A stretch of DNA of 64,000 nt from Bdellovibrio sp. ArHS (GCF_000786105.1 NZ_JTEV01000020.1:47025-111024), one strand, 5' to 3'. Shown: positions 26,083 to 32,704, counted from the first letter of the stretch. The notes: generated by a model not told the origin, from the sequence alone. Program-made: numbers and translations.

Positions 26083-26820
26083 ATGTCAAAAAAGAAAATC
26101 ATCCCGGTCTTTGTTATCGTTGTGATTCTTATTTTGGCCTATGTGGCTAAGATTTTTCTATTTCAGTCTGAGTTTTCCTATGCAGGCACGGTCGAAGTGA
26201 CCAAGGTGGATATTCCCGCACGGGTCTCTTCGGTGATTGCCGAGTTTCCGGTTCGAGAAGGGCAGGTTGTTGAAAAAGGCCAGGCGCTTGTGAAACTCGC
26301 TTGCGAAGATGTCCGCATTGCCTATTCTTTGATAAAAAGCAGTTATGAGCGGGCGCACAGTCTGTTCCGCAGTGGTGGAATTTCCCGCGAGATCTACGAT
26401 CAGACCAAAAACAAGATGGAGGACGTCGCGCTTCGTCGCGGCTGGTGTGATGTTTCATCCCCCTTACACGGGAGGGTGCTGACGACTTATTTTGAGCCCG
26501 GCGAAATGGTCGGACCCGGGGCTAAACTTCTGACCATCGGCAATCTAGAAGAAGTTTTTGCCTATTTTTATTTACCGCATGACCAGATTTCCCAACTCAA
26601 ACTAGAGCAGAAGGTGAAGGCCCGGGTGTCAGAACTTAAAAACAAAGAGTTCGACGGGGTCATTTCTTATATCAACCCCGAAGCCGAGTTCACTCCGAAA
26701 AATGTCCAGACCCGCGATGAAAGAACCCGCTTGGTTTATGCGGTGAAGGTCTATTTCAACAATCCCGAAGAAGTTCTGAAACCCGGAATGACCCTGGAGT
26801 GGGTGGCGGACAATTTATGA
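26083..26820 (+). CDS. HlyD-family membrane-fusion (adaptor) protein of an ABC exporter
   Basis: A 245-residue periplasmic adaptor with one N-terminal membrane anchor (residues 5-24). VDIPARVSSVIAEFPVREGQ and the returning SSPLHGRVLTTYFEPGEMVG are the two halves of the lipoyl domain. The helical hairpin between them is only about 60 residues long. The beta-barrel part follows. It is the first gene of a five-gene operon (adaptor, two ATPases, two permeases) laid out like YbhG-YbhF-YbhS-YbhR. No outer-membrane partner is encoded here. Confidence 0.88.
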   Translation: MSKKKIIPVFVIVVILILAYVAKIFLFQSEFSYAGTVEVTKVDIPARVSSVIAEFPVREGQVVEKGQALVKLACEDVRIAYSLIKSSYERAHSLFRSGGISREIYDQTKNKMEDVALRRGWCDVSSPLHGRVLTTYFEPGEMVGPGAKLLTIGNLEEVFAYFYLPHDQISQLKLEQKVKARVSELKNKEFDGVISYINPEAEFTPKNVQTRDERTRLVYAVKVYFNNPEEVLKPGMTLEWVADNL

Positions 26821-27557
26821 CGGGCCTTTCTTTGCAGATTAAAAATCTGACTAAGAAGATGAAGAAGAACGCGGCTCTTCAAGGGCTTTCGATGAATTTC
26901 CAGGCTCGGCAAATTCATGGCATCATCGGTCCTGAGGGGGCCGGGAAGACCACTTTTCTTCGTCATATCATGGGACTTTTAAAATCTGACGAGGGCGAAA
27001 TCATCTTTTTTCGTGATAGGGTGCCCGTGGCCTTTTCTGAAATTCGTGACGGGGTGGCATACATGCCGCAGACGCAAAGTCTTTATCCCGAATTAAGTAT
27101 TCATGAGCATCTGGAATTTTTTCGCACACTCTATCAACTGCCAGCGGCTGAATATCAAGTGCGTCGACAAAAGCTCTTGCAGATGGCGCGATTGGAGGAC
27201 GTCACAGATCGCCTGGCGGCACAGCTTTCCGGGGGGATGTATAAAAAATTAGGTCTAATTTGTGCGCTGTTGTCTTCGCCGCAAGTGCTTTTGCTGGATG
27301 AGCCCACAAACGGAGTTGATCCTTTAAGTCGTCGCGATTTTTGGGAACTTCTTTATGAATTAAAACAGCAGGAAGAAATTCTAATTCTTATCACCACCTC
27401 GTACATGGACGAGGCCTTAAAGTGTGAACAGGTGCACCTTCTGTTTGATGGCAAAGCCTTGATGGAAGGTCCCCCGCGCGCGATCCTTCAACAGCAAAAT
27501 TGCAAAAGCTTTGATGACGTCTTTTTGCAATACGATTCGGCGTTGGCGTCCTTATGA
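26817..27557 (+). CDS. ABC exporter ATPase 1
   Basis: A 246-residue ABC ATPase. Walker A is GPEGAGKTT, the signature is LSGGMYKKLG (Gln of LSGGQ replaced by Met), and Walker B is VLLLDEPTNGVDP. ATG 26817 gives the usual ATGA overlap with the adaptor; a GTG at 26799 would add six residues. It resembles the first half of YbhF, where two ATPase domains are fused; here they are separate genes. Confidence 0.88.
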   Translation: MTGLSLQIKNLTKKMKKNAALQGLSMNFQARQIHGIIGPEGAGKTTFLRHIMGLLKSDEGEIIFFRDRVPVAFSEIRDGVAYMPQTQSLYPELSIHEHLEFFRTLYQLPAAEYQVRRQKLLQMARLEDVTDRLAAQLSGGMYKKLGLICALLSSPQVLLLDEPTNGVDPLSRRDFWELLYELKQQEEILILITTSYMDEALKCEQVHLLFDGKALMEGPPRAILQQQNCKSFDDVFLQYDSALASL

Positions 27558-28294
27558 AGGCCGTCACGGTGAAAGAGCTCTCGGTCAAATTTGGTGACGT
27601 CTATGCCGTGGATAATATTTCTTTCGCCGTCGAGCAAGGGGAAATCTTTGGATTTCTCGGGGCGAATGGGGCTGGGAAAACCACCACCATTCGCGTGCTG
27701 TGTGGCTTGTTATTACCCACCCACGGAGAGGTTTTGGTCAGTGGTCAGGATGTTTTAAAGGATTCGTTTTCGGTTAAGCACCGGGTCGGATACATGTCCC
27801 AGAAGTTCACCTTGTATGATGATTTAAGTGTTGCCGAGAATCTGTCTTTTACGGCGGCTTTACGAAAAATTAAGGATAAAGAATTTCGGCAACAAAAAGA
27901 AAAACTTTTAAGTTTTATAAGGTTTAAAGAATCTGAAAAGTCTTTGGTTCGTGATCTTCCCGGAGGCGTGAAACAGCAAGTGAGTCTGGTCGCCTCGATG
28001 CTTCACGACCCTGAAGTGATTTTTCTGGATGAACCCACCGCCGGAGTGAGTCCTGCTTATCGACGACGCTTTTGGGCTCTCATTCGAGATCTTTCGGCAC
28101 AAGGCAAGACTGTTTTTGTGACGACTCATTACATGGACGAGGCTGAACAGTGTGATCGCATCGCTCTGATGCGCGCCGGGGAATTGATTGCTTTGGATTC
28201 ACCTTCAGGACTGAAACATAAGAGTTTTCCGAAAAAGAACCCCGAGGATGTCAGTCTGGAGGAGGTTTTTATTTATCAGGTGGAGGGGCGATGA
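27554..28294 (+). CDS. ABC exporter ATPase 2, degenerate signature
   Basis: A 246-residue ABC ATPase with Walker A GANGAGKTT and Walker B VIFLDEPTAGVSP. The signature is LPGGVKQQVS, which departs from LSGGQ at two positions, including the Ser that contacts ATP. In a heterodimer with ATPase 1 this could make one of the two ATP sites weak. It overlaps both neighbours by four bases. Confidence 0.88.
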   Translation: MKAVTVKELSVKFGDVYAVDNISFAVEQGEIFGFLGANGAGKTTTIRVLCGLLLPTHGEVLVSGQDVLKDSFSVKHRVGYMSQKFTLYDDLSVAENLSFTAALRKIKDKEFRQQKEKLLSFIRFKESEKSLVRDLPGGVKQQVSLVASMLHDPEVIFLDEPTAGVSPAYRRRFWALIRDLSAQGKTVFVTTHYMDEAEQCDRIALMRAGELIALDSPSGLKHKSFPKKNPEDVSLEEVFIYQVEGR

Positions 28295-29397
28295 AGGGGG
28301 CTTCTATTATCGCCATAGCGAAGAAAGAGGTCTTTCACATTATCCGTGATCCCTTCACTTTGGCACTGGCCTTAGGCATGCCGGTGGTGATGGTTTTGTT
28401 CTTCGGTTATGCGATTGAATTTAATATGGACCGCATCGAGCTTGCGATTTACGATGGCAGCCAGACTCAGACATCGTGGAATATGGCCAAAGCCTTTACC
28501 AGTTCCGGATATTTTATCTCGCAAACTGTGCACAGTCCTGCCGAAGCCGTGCAGGCTTTGGATGAAGGCCGCGTTCATGCGGCGCTGGTGATACCTCGTA
28601 CTTTGGCACAGGATTTAAAGCCGTTCTCTTTATCCTCTGTGCAAATTCTGGTCGATGGCTCAGACAATTCTTCGGCGGGTTCCATTGTTGGCTACCTCGG
28701 CGGAATCCAGCACAGAATTCTTGAAAAAGAGTTCGGAAAAATCACCGAGCCCTTGCAAGTGAAAACGCGTTTTCTTTTTAATCCAGAGCTGAACAGTCGC
28801 TGGTTTGTCGTGCCGGGCCTGGCCGCTGCTATTGTGGCAATTCTTTCTATTCTATTGACGGCCTTGACGGTGGCCCGCGAGTGGGAAAATGGCTCTATGG
28901 AGTTATTGCTTTCTACGCCAGTTCGACCAATTGAAATTATTTTAGGTAAGCTTCTGCCTTATTCGGTGATGGGAGTGCTTGCCGTGTTCTTCGTCTTTGT
29001 TCTGTCGCAGTTGATCTTTGCTGTGCCCTTTAAAGGGCACTTCCTGATTTACCTGCTGGCCAGTCTGATTTTTCTAAGCACTTATTTGGCGCAAGGTCTG
29101 CTGATTTCTGTGATCACTCGCAAGCAGCAACTCAGTATGCAGTTTGCAATGCTTTCCGGGTTACTGCCGACAATTCTTTTATCCGGATTTATTTTTCCCA
29201 ATGAGCATATGCCGTCGTTTTTTTATTATCTGACCATGTTGTTGCCGGCCCGCTGGTTTATTCAGATCAGTCGGCAGTTGTTTTTGCAAGGCTCAGGCTT
29301 CGGGGATCTCTGGCCTTCGTTTGTGGCTTTAGGCATTTTATTTGTTTTGATGATTTTTCTAGCCACAAAAAAATTTAAAAAGGATGTCGAACCATGA
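28291..29397 (+). CDS. ABC-2 type permease 1
   Basis: A 368-residue integral membrane protein of the ABC-2 exporter class: one N-terminal membrane helix (FTLALALGMPVVMVLFFGY), a long periplasmic domain, then five helices. The conserved block REWENGSMELLLSTPVRPIEIILGK is the ABC-2 signature of the YbhS/YhhJ type. It is translated with a four-base overlap on each side. The substrate is unknown; related systems export drugs or lipids. Confidence 0.9.
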   Translation: MKGASIIAIAKKEVFHIIRDPFTLALALGMPVVMVLFFGYAIEFNMDRIELAIYDGSQTQTSWNMAKAFTSSGYFISQTVHSPAEAVQALDEGRVHAALVIPRTLAQDLKPFSLSSVQILVDGSDNSSAGSIVGYLGGIQHRILEKEFGKITEPLQVKTRFLFNPELNSRWFVVPGLAAAIVAILSILLTALTVAREWENGSMELLLSTPVRPIEIILGKLLPYSVMGVLAVFFVFVLSQLIFAVPFKGHFLIYLLASLIFLSTYLAQGLLISVITRKQQLSMQFAMLSGLLPTILLSGFIFPNEHMPSFFYYLTMLLPARWFIQISRQLFLQGSGFGDLWPSFVALGILFVLMIFLATKKFKKDVEP

Positions 29398-30470
29398 AGA
29401 CGCTCTGGGGATTTATCCGAAAAGAGTTTTTGCAGACCTTGCGGGACCCACGGATGCGCATGCTTTTATTTTTGGCTCCCGGTGTGCAACTGACTATTTT
29501 TGGGGTGGCTCTTTCCACCGAGGCTAAAAACATCAAGCTTGGTGTTGTTGGTGCACCGAATGACTTTTCTTTGCATGAACTTCATCGTAAGGCCTTGGCT
29601 TCAGGATGGTTTGTTCCGGCAAAAAGTTCGTCTGAAGATCCTTTTGCGCAAATCAATAAAGGGGAGGCCGATGCCGTTCTGATTGCGCCGCCGGCGGGTT
29701 TGGATAGAAGTTTGGGGCGAAATGAGGGGCAGGTGCAGCTTCTGGTCAATGCCATCAACGTGACCCGTGCGCAAAGTATAGAACGATATTTTTTGAGTGT
29801 GGTGCAGTCCCTTTACGGGCAAGCGCTGCCGTTTCATTTTGATGTGCGTGTTTTGTACAACCCGGCAATGCAGACCGCTCTTTTCCTGGTGCCCGGGGTG
29901 ATGAGTCTTTTGGTGTGTTTGATCACGATTTTATTAACGAGTATGTCGATCACGAAGGAAAAAGAAATGGGCACTTTCGAGACTTTGATTTCAGCGCCGG
30001 TAAAACCTGAAGAGGTGATCTTTGGTAAGACCGTGCCCTTTGTTCTTCTGGGGATGAGCAATATTCCGTTGATTGTCGGAGTCGCCGTGACTCTTTTTGG
30101 AATGCCTTTGCGTGGCAGTCTTGGGATTCTTCTGTTATCCTCTTTTGTTTTCGTCTGCTGCACCGTCGGAATCGGTCTCTTTATCTCGACGGTCGCAAAA
30201 AATCAGCAGCAGTCAATGATGGGAGGATTTCTTTATCTCTTTCCTTCAGTGCTCTTGTCGGGATTGGTTTTTCCGATCGAAAACATGCCTTGGGTTTTAC
30301 GGATCTTTGCCTATATCAACCCTCTGACTTATTTCATCGAACTTCTTCGCAATATCATGCTCAAAGGCGGAGATGCGCGGCTGATTTTATTTAATGTTTT
30401 GATACTTTCCGCCATGGCTGTCTTTATCATTACAGCCAGTTGGCGACGCTTTAAGGTCGTACTCGGGTGA
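29394..30470 (+). CDS. ABC-2 type permease 2
   Basis: A 358-residue paralogue of permease 1 with the same topology: one helix, a periplasmic domain and five C-terminal helices. ITKEKEMGTFETLISAPVKPEEV is the ABC-2 signature. It ends the operon and probably pairs with permease 1. The 3' 84 bases overlap the convergent secreted-protein gene, an unusually long tail-to-tail overlap. Confidence 0.9.
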   Translation: MKTLWGFIRKEFLQTLRDPRMRMLLFLAPGVQLTIFGVALSTEAKNIKLGVVGAPNDFSLHELHRKALASGWFVPAKSSSEDPFAQINKGEADAVLIAPPAGLDRSLGRNEGQVQLLVNAINVTRAQSIERYFLSVVQSLYGQALPFHFDVRVLYNPAMQTALFLVPGVMSLLVCLITILLTSMSITKEKEMGTFETLISAPVKPEEVIFGKTVPFVLLGMSNIPLIVGVAVTLFGMPLRGSLGILLLSSFVFVCCTVGIGLFISTVAKNQQQSMMGGFLYLFPSVLLSGLVFPIENMPWVLRIFAYINPLTYFIELLRNIMLKGGDARLILFNVLILSAMAVFIITASWRRFKVVLG

Positions 30471-30980
30471 GCCGCAGGGGTCTCCTCCTTCTTCGATTTC
30501 CGGAAGGGCGGGAAGAGGTTCAGAAGTTTTGGATGTTCTCTCTAAGTCGATCTCAAAAATATCTAAAGTTTTCAGCGTGTCGGAACGACGATGCATCGAT
30601 AGGTGATAGAGGTCGCCCGAAACCTTGCGCATAATAATCACTTCGCCATAACCGTATTGATCATTGGAAAAAGAAGCGTAGTAGTCGCCTTTTTCGGTGT
30701 ATTTTCCTTGCGGCAATTGGCCCATGTTTTTGGGAAGTCCGAAAGAGCGCACGGCCTGTTCTCCGTTTGTCCATTGGGAAAAATAAATCGATGTCCCATA
30801 GGTTTCAGGATGAATGGTGACTTGTTTGTTATTGCAAAGCTTTGCATCTCCGGCAGAAGGGTTGGCCGATTCGTTTTTACAGCTCAGGATTTTGTAAGTG
30901 CCGCGAACATTTTCAAAAGTGGAGGCTTGCGCCTGAAGACTTAAAAGAAATAGGACCGCAAAGATCAGGTTGAGTTTCAT
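30387..30980 (-). CDS. Secreted protein of unknown function
   Basis: A 197-residue exported protein (signal peptide residues 1-19, ending QAQAS). The mature part is small and beta-rich, with GTYKILSCKNE near the start and VIIMRKVSGDLYHLSMHRR in the middle, resembling the lipocalin-like small envelope proteins common in Bdellovibrio. No family is recognised. Four Cys residues suggest disulfides. The C-terminal 27 residues are encoded antisense to the permease 2 gene. AAGGAG lies before the start but inside an inverted repeat. Confidence 0.68.
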   Translation of the reverse strand: MKLNLIFAVLFLLSLQAQASTFENVRGTYKILSCKNESANPSAGDAKLCNNKQVTIHPETYGTSIYFSQWTNGEQAVRSFGLPKNMGQLPQGKYTEKGDYYASFSNDQYGYGEVIIMRKVSGDLYHLSMHRRSDTLKTLDIFEIDLERTSKTSEPLPALPEIEEGGDPCGSPEYDLKASPTGCNDKDSHGGKYQNIK

Positions 30981-30983
30981 AGT

Positions 30984-31023
30984 GACTCCTTCAGAATCTT
31001 TTAGCGGATTCTAAAGGGGAGTC
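30984..31023 (-). promoter_or_regulatory. Leader hairpin over the ribosome-binding site
   Basis: On the minus strand GACTCC-CC-TT-T-AGAATC pairs with GATTCT-G-AA-GGAGTC around eight bases: about 15 pairs with a two-base bulge. The 3' arm contains AAGGAG, the Shine-Dalgarno sequence of the gene starting at 30980. Confidence 0.55.
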
Positions 31024-31072
31024 ATGTTTCTTTCCGTTAACCTACCTGGGGCCGCAGTAATACAAAGGTTTG

Positions 31073-31222
31073 TTACTTCGGCACGGTGAGGGACGGGGGT
31101 TGCGAGGTTTCTTGCGGAATGTGGTTCCTATGACCCCAAATATAGCCCACAAAATAGGCAGCGCAGCCTATAAGAGCAAAAATCATCCATTTTTTGATGC
31201 GACTATACAGTAAAGCTTTCAT
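31073..31222 (-). CDS. Possible 49-residue single-pass membrane protein
   Basis: An ATG at 31222 opens a frame of 49 residues: a basic start (MKALLYSRIKKW), one membrane helix (MIFALIGCAAYFVGYIWG) and a short polar tail ending SLTVPK. The composition is convincing for a small membrane protein, but the Shine-Dalgarno sequence is weak and no homologue is recognised. The gene lies back to back with the tRNA-Gly promoter. Confidence 0.4.
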   Translation of the reverse strand: MKALLYSRIKKWMIFALIGCAAYFVGYIWGHRNHIPQETSQPPSLTVPK

Positions 31223-31240
31223 TTTTTTGATTTTTACCCG

Positions 31241-31269
31241 TTGACAACGAAGCCTGGCAACTGTAATTT
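31241..31269 (+). promoter_or_regulatory. Promoter of tRNA-Gly
   Basis: A perfect TTGACA (31241-31246), 17 bases, then TAATTT (31264-31269), about 17 bases before the mature tRNA. An overlapping TGTAAT (31262-31267) is an alternative -10. Confidence 0.7.
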
Positions 31270-31285
31270 TGGTTTCTCTTCGAGC

Positions 31286-31361
31286 GCGGGAGTAGCTCAG
31301 TTGATAGAGCGATGCCTTGCCAAGGCATAGGTCGCGGGTTTGAGCCCCGTCTCCCGCTCCA
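31286..31361 (+). tRNA. tRNA-Gly (anticodon GCC)
   Basis: A 76-base cloverleaf. The acceptor stem GCGGGAG (31286-31292) pairs with CTCCCGC (31351-31357), followed by discriminator T and an encoded CCA. The anticodon loop TTGCCAA (31317-31323) lies between ATGCC and GGCAT; the anticodon is GCC at 31319-31321. The T arm reads GCGGG-TTTGAGC-CCCGT. It has its own promoter and terminator. Confidence 0.97.
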
Positions 31362-31366
31362 AATAA

Positions 31367-31390
31367 AAACCGCCCTTCAGGCGGTTTTTT
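31367..31390 (+). terminator. Terminator of tRNA-Gly
   Basis: AAACCGCC (31367-31374) pairs with GGCGGTTT (31380-31387) around a five-base loop, followed by T residues, six bases after the tRNA CCA end. Confidence 0.93.
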
Positions 31391-31406
31391 TATTTGTGCT
31401 GTCTGC

Positions 31407-31425
31407 ACTTCGGCTTCGCCGAAGT
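31407..31425. repeat. Short palindrome ACTTCGGC-TTC-GCCGAAGT
   Basis: An 8-bp perfect stem with a three-base loop, just after the tRNA terminator and one base before the first 24-bp direct repeat. There is no T-run. It may be a dispersed palindromic repeat. Confidence 0.6.
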
Positions 31426-31426
31426 A

Positions 31427-31450
31427 GTTTCTGAAGTTTCCCGCCTTGGT
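31427..31450. repeat. 24-bp direct repeat, copy 1
   Basis: GTTTCTGAAGTTTCCCGCCT plus TGGT. An identical copy lies at 32271-32294 in the same orientation, 844 bases downstream. The pair brackets the AT-rich island with the two small ORFs. Confidence 0.85.
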
Positions 31451-31468
31451 CGTATTTTTGGGATGTCG

Positions 31469-31489
31469 TTTTCTGCCGCCGGCAGAAAA
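31469..31489. repeat. 21-bp palindrome TTTTCTGCCG-C-CGGCAGAAAA
   Basis: A perfect 10-bp inverted repeat around one base, with A/T ends like a compact bidirectional terminator, 19 bases inside direct repeat copy 1. Its function is unknown. It lies in the roughly 500-base stretch without a convincing gene between the tRNA terminator and 31894. Confidence 0.6.
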
Positions 31490-31590
31490 CTCCGCGGCGT
31501 TACCAGTAATAGTGATTTCTGGTCATCGGATAAATTCATCAAGCAAGCATTCAGAACTCAGGGAATATAACTAACCTTTTTTCCCGCATT

Positions 31591-31860
31591 TAAATATTTA
31601 TTATTCGAGTATTTTATCCACTATCTCGAAAATGAATTATTTGACGGTGTTTTTGAGTTAAATAAATCAAATAATTAAATCGAATTTCGCGAATTGAATT
31701 ATTGGGGTTTAAATAGGGAATTCAATATTTAATTAATTCGAATAAATCGAAATAATGCGCAATTTAAATAAAAATAATTCGAATAAATGATTGGACTTGC
31801 AAGATTCTGAAAGTCTGGCAACGTATTTATATCTCTTCCTCCAGAAAATCCATTTGCCAA
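31591..31860. other. AT-rich gene-free stretch with repeated TAATTCGAATAAAT
   Basis: This is the most AT-rich part of the window. The 14-mer TAATTCGAATAAAT occurs at 31734-31747 and 31775-31788, and variants with ATTCGA or AATTTCG recur between 31606 and 31700. No frame longer than a few dozen codons is plausible. It probably serves as the upstream region of the small ORF at 31894 or marks transferred DNA. Confidence 0.6.
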
Positions 31861-31872
31861 TTAAGGCATAGA

Positions 31873-31892
31873 AAGATTCAAGGAGGAATCTT
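31873..31892 (+). promoter_or_regulatory. Hairpin presenting the ribosome-binding site in its loop
   Basis: AAGATTC (31873-31879) pairs with GAATCTT (31886-31892), and the six-base loop is exactly AAGGAG. The start codon follows one base after the stem. Confidence 0.5.
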
Positions 31893-31893
31893 A

Positions 31894-32031
31894 ATGAAAA
31901 ATAAGTTAAAATTATTAGTTACGCTAGAGCTAGTGCGGTCACTGGTCTCGGTATGGGTAGTTACGATATTTAACAGCTTTCTAGAACTTTTAATTCAAGT
32001 TACGGTCTTTCTTATGAAAGAATCCGAATAG
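31894..32031 (+). CDS. 45-residue ORF, or frameshifted remnant of a small secreted protein
   Basis: ATG 31894 follows an ideal AAGGAGG. As it stands the frame gives 45 residues: MKNKLKLLVTLELVRSLVSV, then a hydrophobic stretch, ending VFLMKESE. The alternative frame after codon 11 reads ASAVTGLGMGSYDI, stop, then QLSRTFNSSYGLSYERIRIA, which looks like a normal signal-peptide end and mature region. So this may be a once longer secreted protein broken by one or two indels. Either reading is short and without recognised relatives. Confidence 0.42.
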   Translation: MKNKLKLLVTLELVRSLVSVWVVTIFNSFLELLIQVTVFLMKESE

Positions 32032-32067
32032 CTGACATCTAGCTTATTAGCTTCGAGGCGAAGTAAT

Positions 32068-32095
32068 CCGCCCTCTTGCATTTGCTTGAGGGCGG
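32068..32095 (+). promoter_or_regulatory. Hairpin touching the ribosome-binding site of the 51-residue peptide
   Basis: CCGCCCTC (32068-32075) pairs with GAGGGCGG (32088-32095) around 12 bases. The last two bases of the stem are the first two of the GGAGG Shine-Dalgarno sequence (32094-32098). There is no T-run, so it could act as a weak terminator for the preceding ORF or as a translational control element. Confidence 0.5.
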
Positions 32096-32104
32096 AGGTT
32101 CTTT

Positions 32105-32260
32105 ATGAAATCTGTGTTTGCTTTTGTTCCGTTGCTATCTACTCAATCGTTCGCTCAAAGCTTTTCTTACTTTCCGACAGAGTATGAATTTGGGCGCGAT
32201 CCGCTCCCTCAATGTCCTATCCGTTACTGTGCTATGGGTAATCATGGTATGTCACTTTGA
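32105..32260 (+). CDS. 51-residue secreted peptide
   Basis: ATG 32105 with GGAGG six bases upstream. The product has a signal peptide (MKSVFAFVPLLSTQSFA) and a mature part of about 34 residues (QSFSYFPTEYEFGRDPLPQ then CPIRYCAMGNHGMSL) with two Cys that could form one disulfide. No family is recognised. The stop lies ten bases before direct repeat copy 2. The good ribosome-binding site and signal peptide make it more than chance, but there is no expression or homology evidence here. Confidence 0.58.
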   Translation: MKSVFAFVPLLSTQSFAQSFSYFPTEYEFGRDPLPQCPIRYCAMGNHGMSL

Positions 32261-32270
32261 CCAGCCGGAA

Positions 32271-32294
32271 GTTTCTGAAGTTTCCCGCCTTGGT
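32271..32294. repeat. 24-bp direct repeat, copy 2
   Basis: Identical to 31427-31450. Its last base is the first base of the complement of a TAA that ends the decayed minus-strand frame at 32294. Confidence 0.85.
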
Positions 32295-32470
32295 TAAGGA
32301 ATCATGTTACCACTTGGATCAAACTTTAATACTGCGGAAAGACCCAGTTGAAATTCGGCCTGGCTTGTGACCTAGATGTTACCGTCTTCGTCTAAATCCG
32401 TAAAAGCTCATTCGAATTAGCCCTCTATTTTAATACGATCTTGAAAACTGTCGAACTTATATATAAACCC
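32294..32470 (-). pseudogene. Decayed NHL/beta-propeller-repeat gene fragment
   Basis: One minus-strand frame reads GFIYKFDSFQDRIKIEG, stop, FE, stop, AFTDLDEDGNI, stop, VTSQAEFQLG and LSAVLKFDPSGNMIP, then the terminal TAA. The blocks DLDEDGNI-x-VTS and VLKFDPSGN are what NHL and related propeller repeats look like (DxxGNxYV and VxKFDxxGN). Three internal stops interrupt otherwise normal coding sequence, so this is a degraded end of a larger gene; the 5' part is no longer readable beyond about 32470. Between 32470 and 32700 both strands show short coding-like pieces, but no intact gene. Confidence 0.58.
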
Positions 32471-32704
32471 AGTTGAATGAAGGGTACTTCGGCAGGGCTT
32501 AACGGCACGCGACGTGAAGATCAATCAAAGGCAAACCCGTGACCTTGTCGGGCAAGCCGATCCAGAAGCAGTGAAATGCGACGCTCAAAAATAAATTCGA
32601 ACTTTCGGCAGCATTGTGACGTCTAAAGAATGTGGTATAGGCTGACGTCTCGTTTTAGGGCTTTTCCATATTCTGTCAGCAGTTTTTTTCTAGGATTTAC
32701 AGGG

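Noticed and set aside
31073..31408. A 111-codon minus-strand frame across tRNA-Gly
   Set aside because: The N-terminal half is the complement of the tRNA and its terminator. Only the 49-residue C-terminal part from 31222 is kept as a possible gene.
31463..31570. A 35-codon ORF ending FIKQAFRTQGI
   Set aside because: The start has no usable ribosome-binding site and overlaps a palindrome; the product shows no signal peptide or motif. Possibly a gene remnant, but not enough to list.
31427..32294. The 24-bp direct repeats as attL/attR of an element in tRNA-Gly
   Set aside because: The repeat does not match the 3' end of the tRNA, and no integrase gene is present, so a standard tRNA-targeted element is not supported. 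The insertion idea itself is kept as a finding.
32480..32600. A plus-strand frame ending PEAVKCDAQK
   Set aside because: It is short, has no start and competes with several equally good minus-strand frames, so coding direction cannot be decided.
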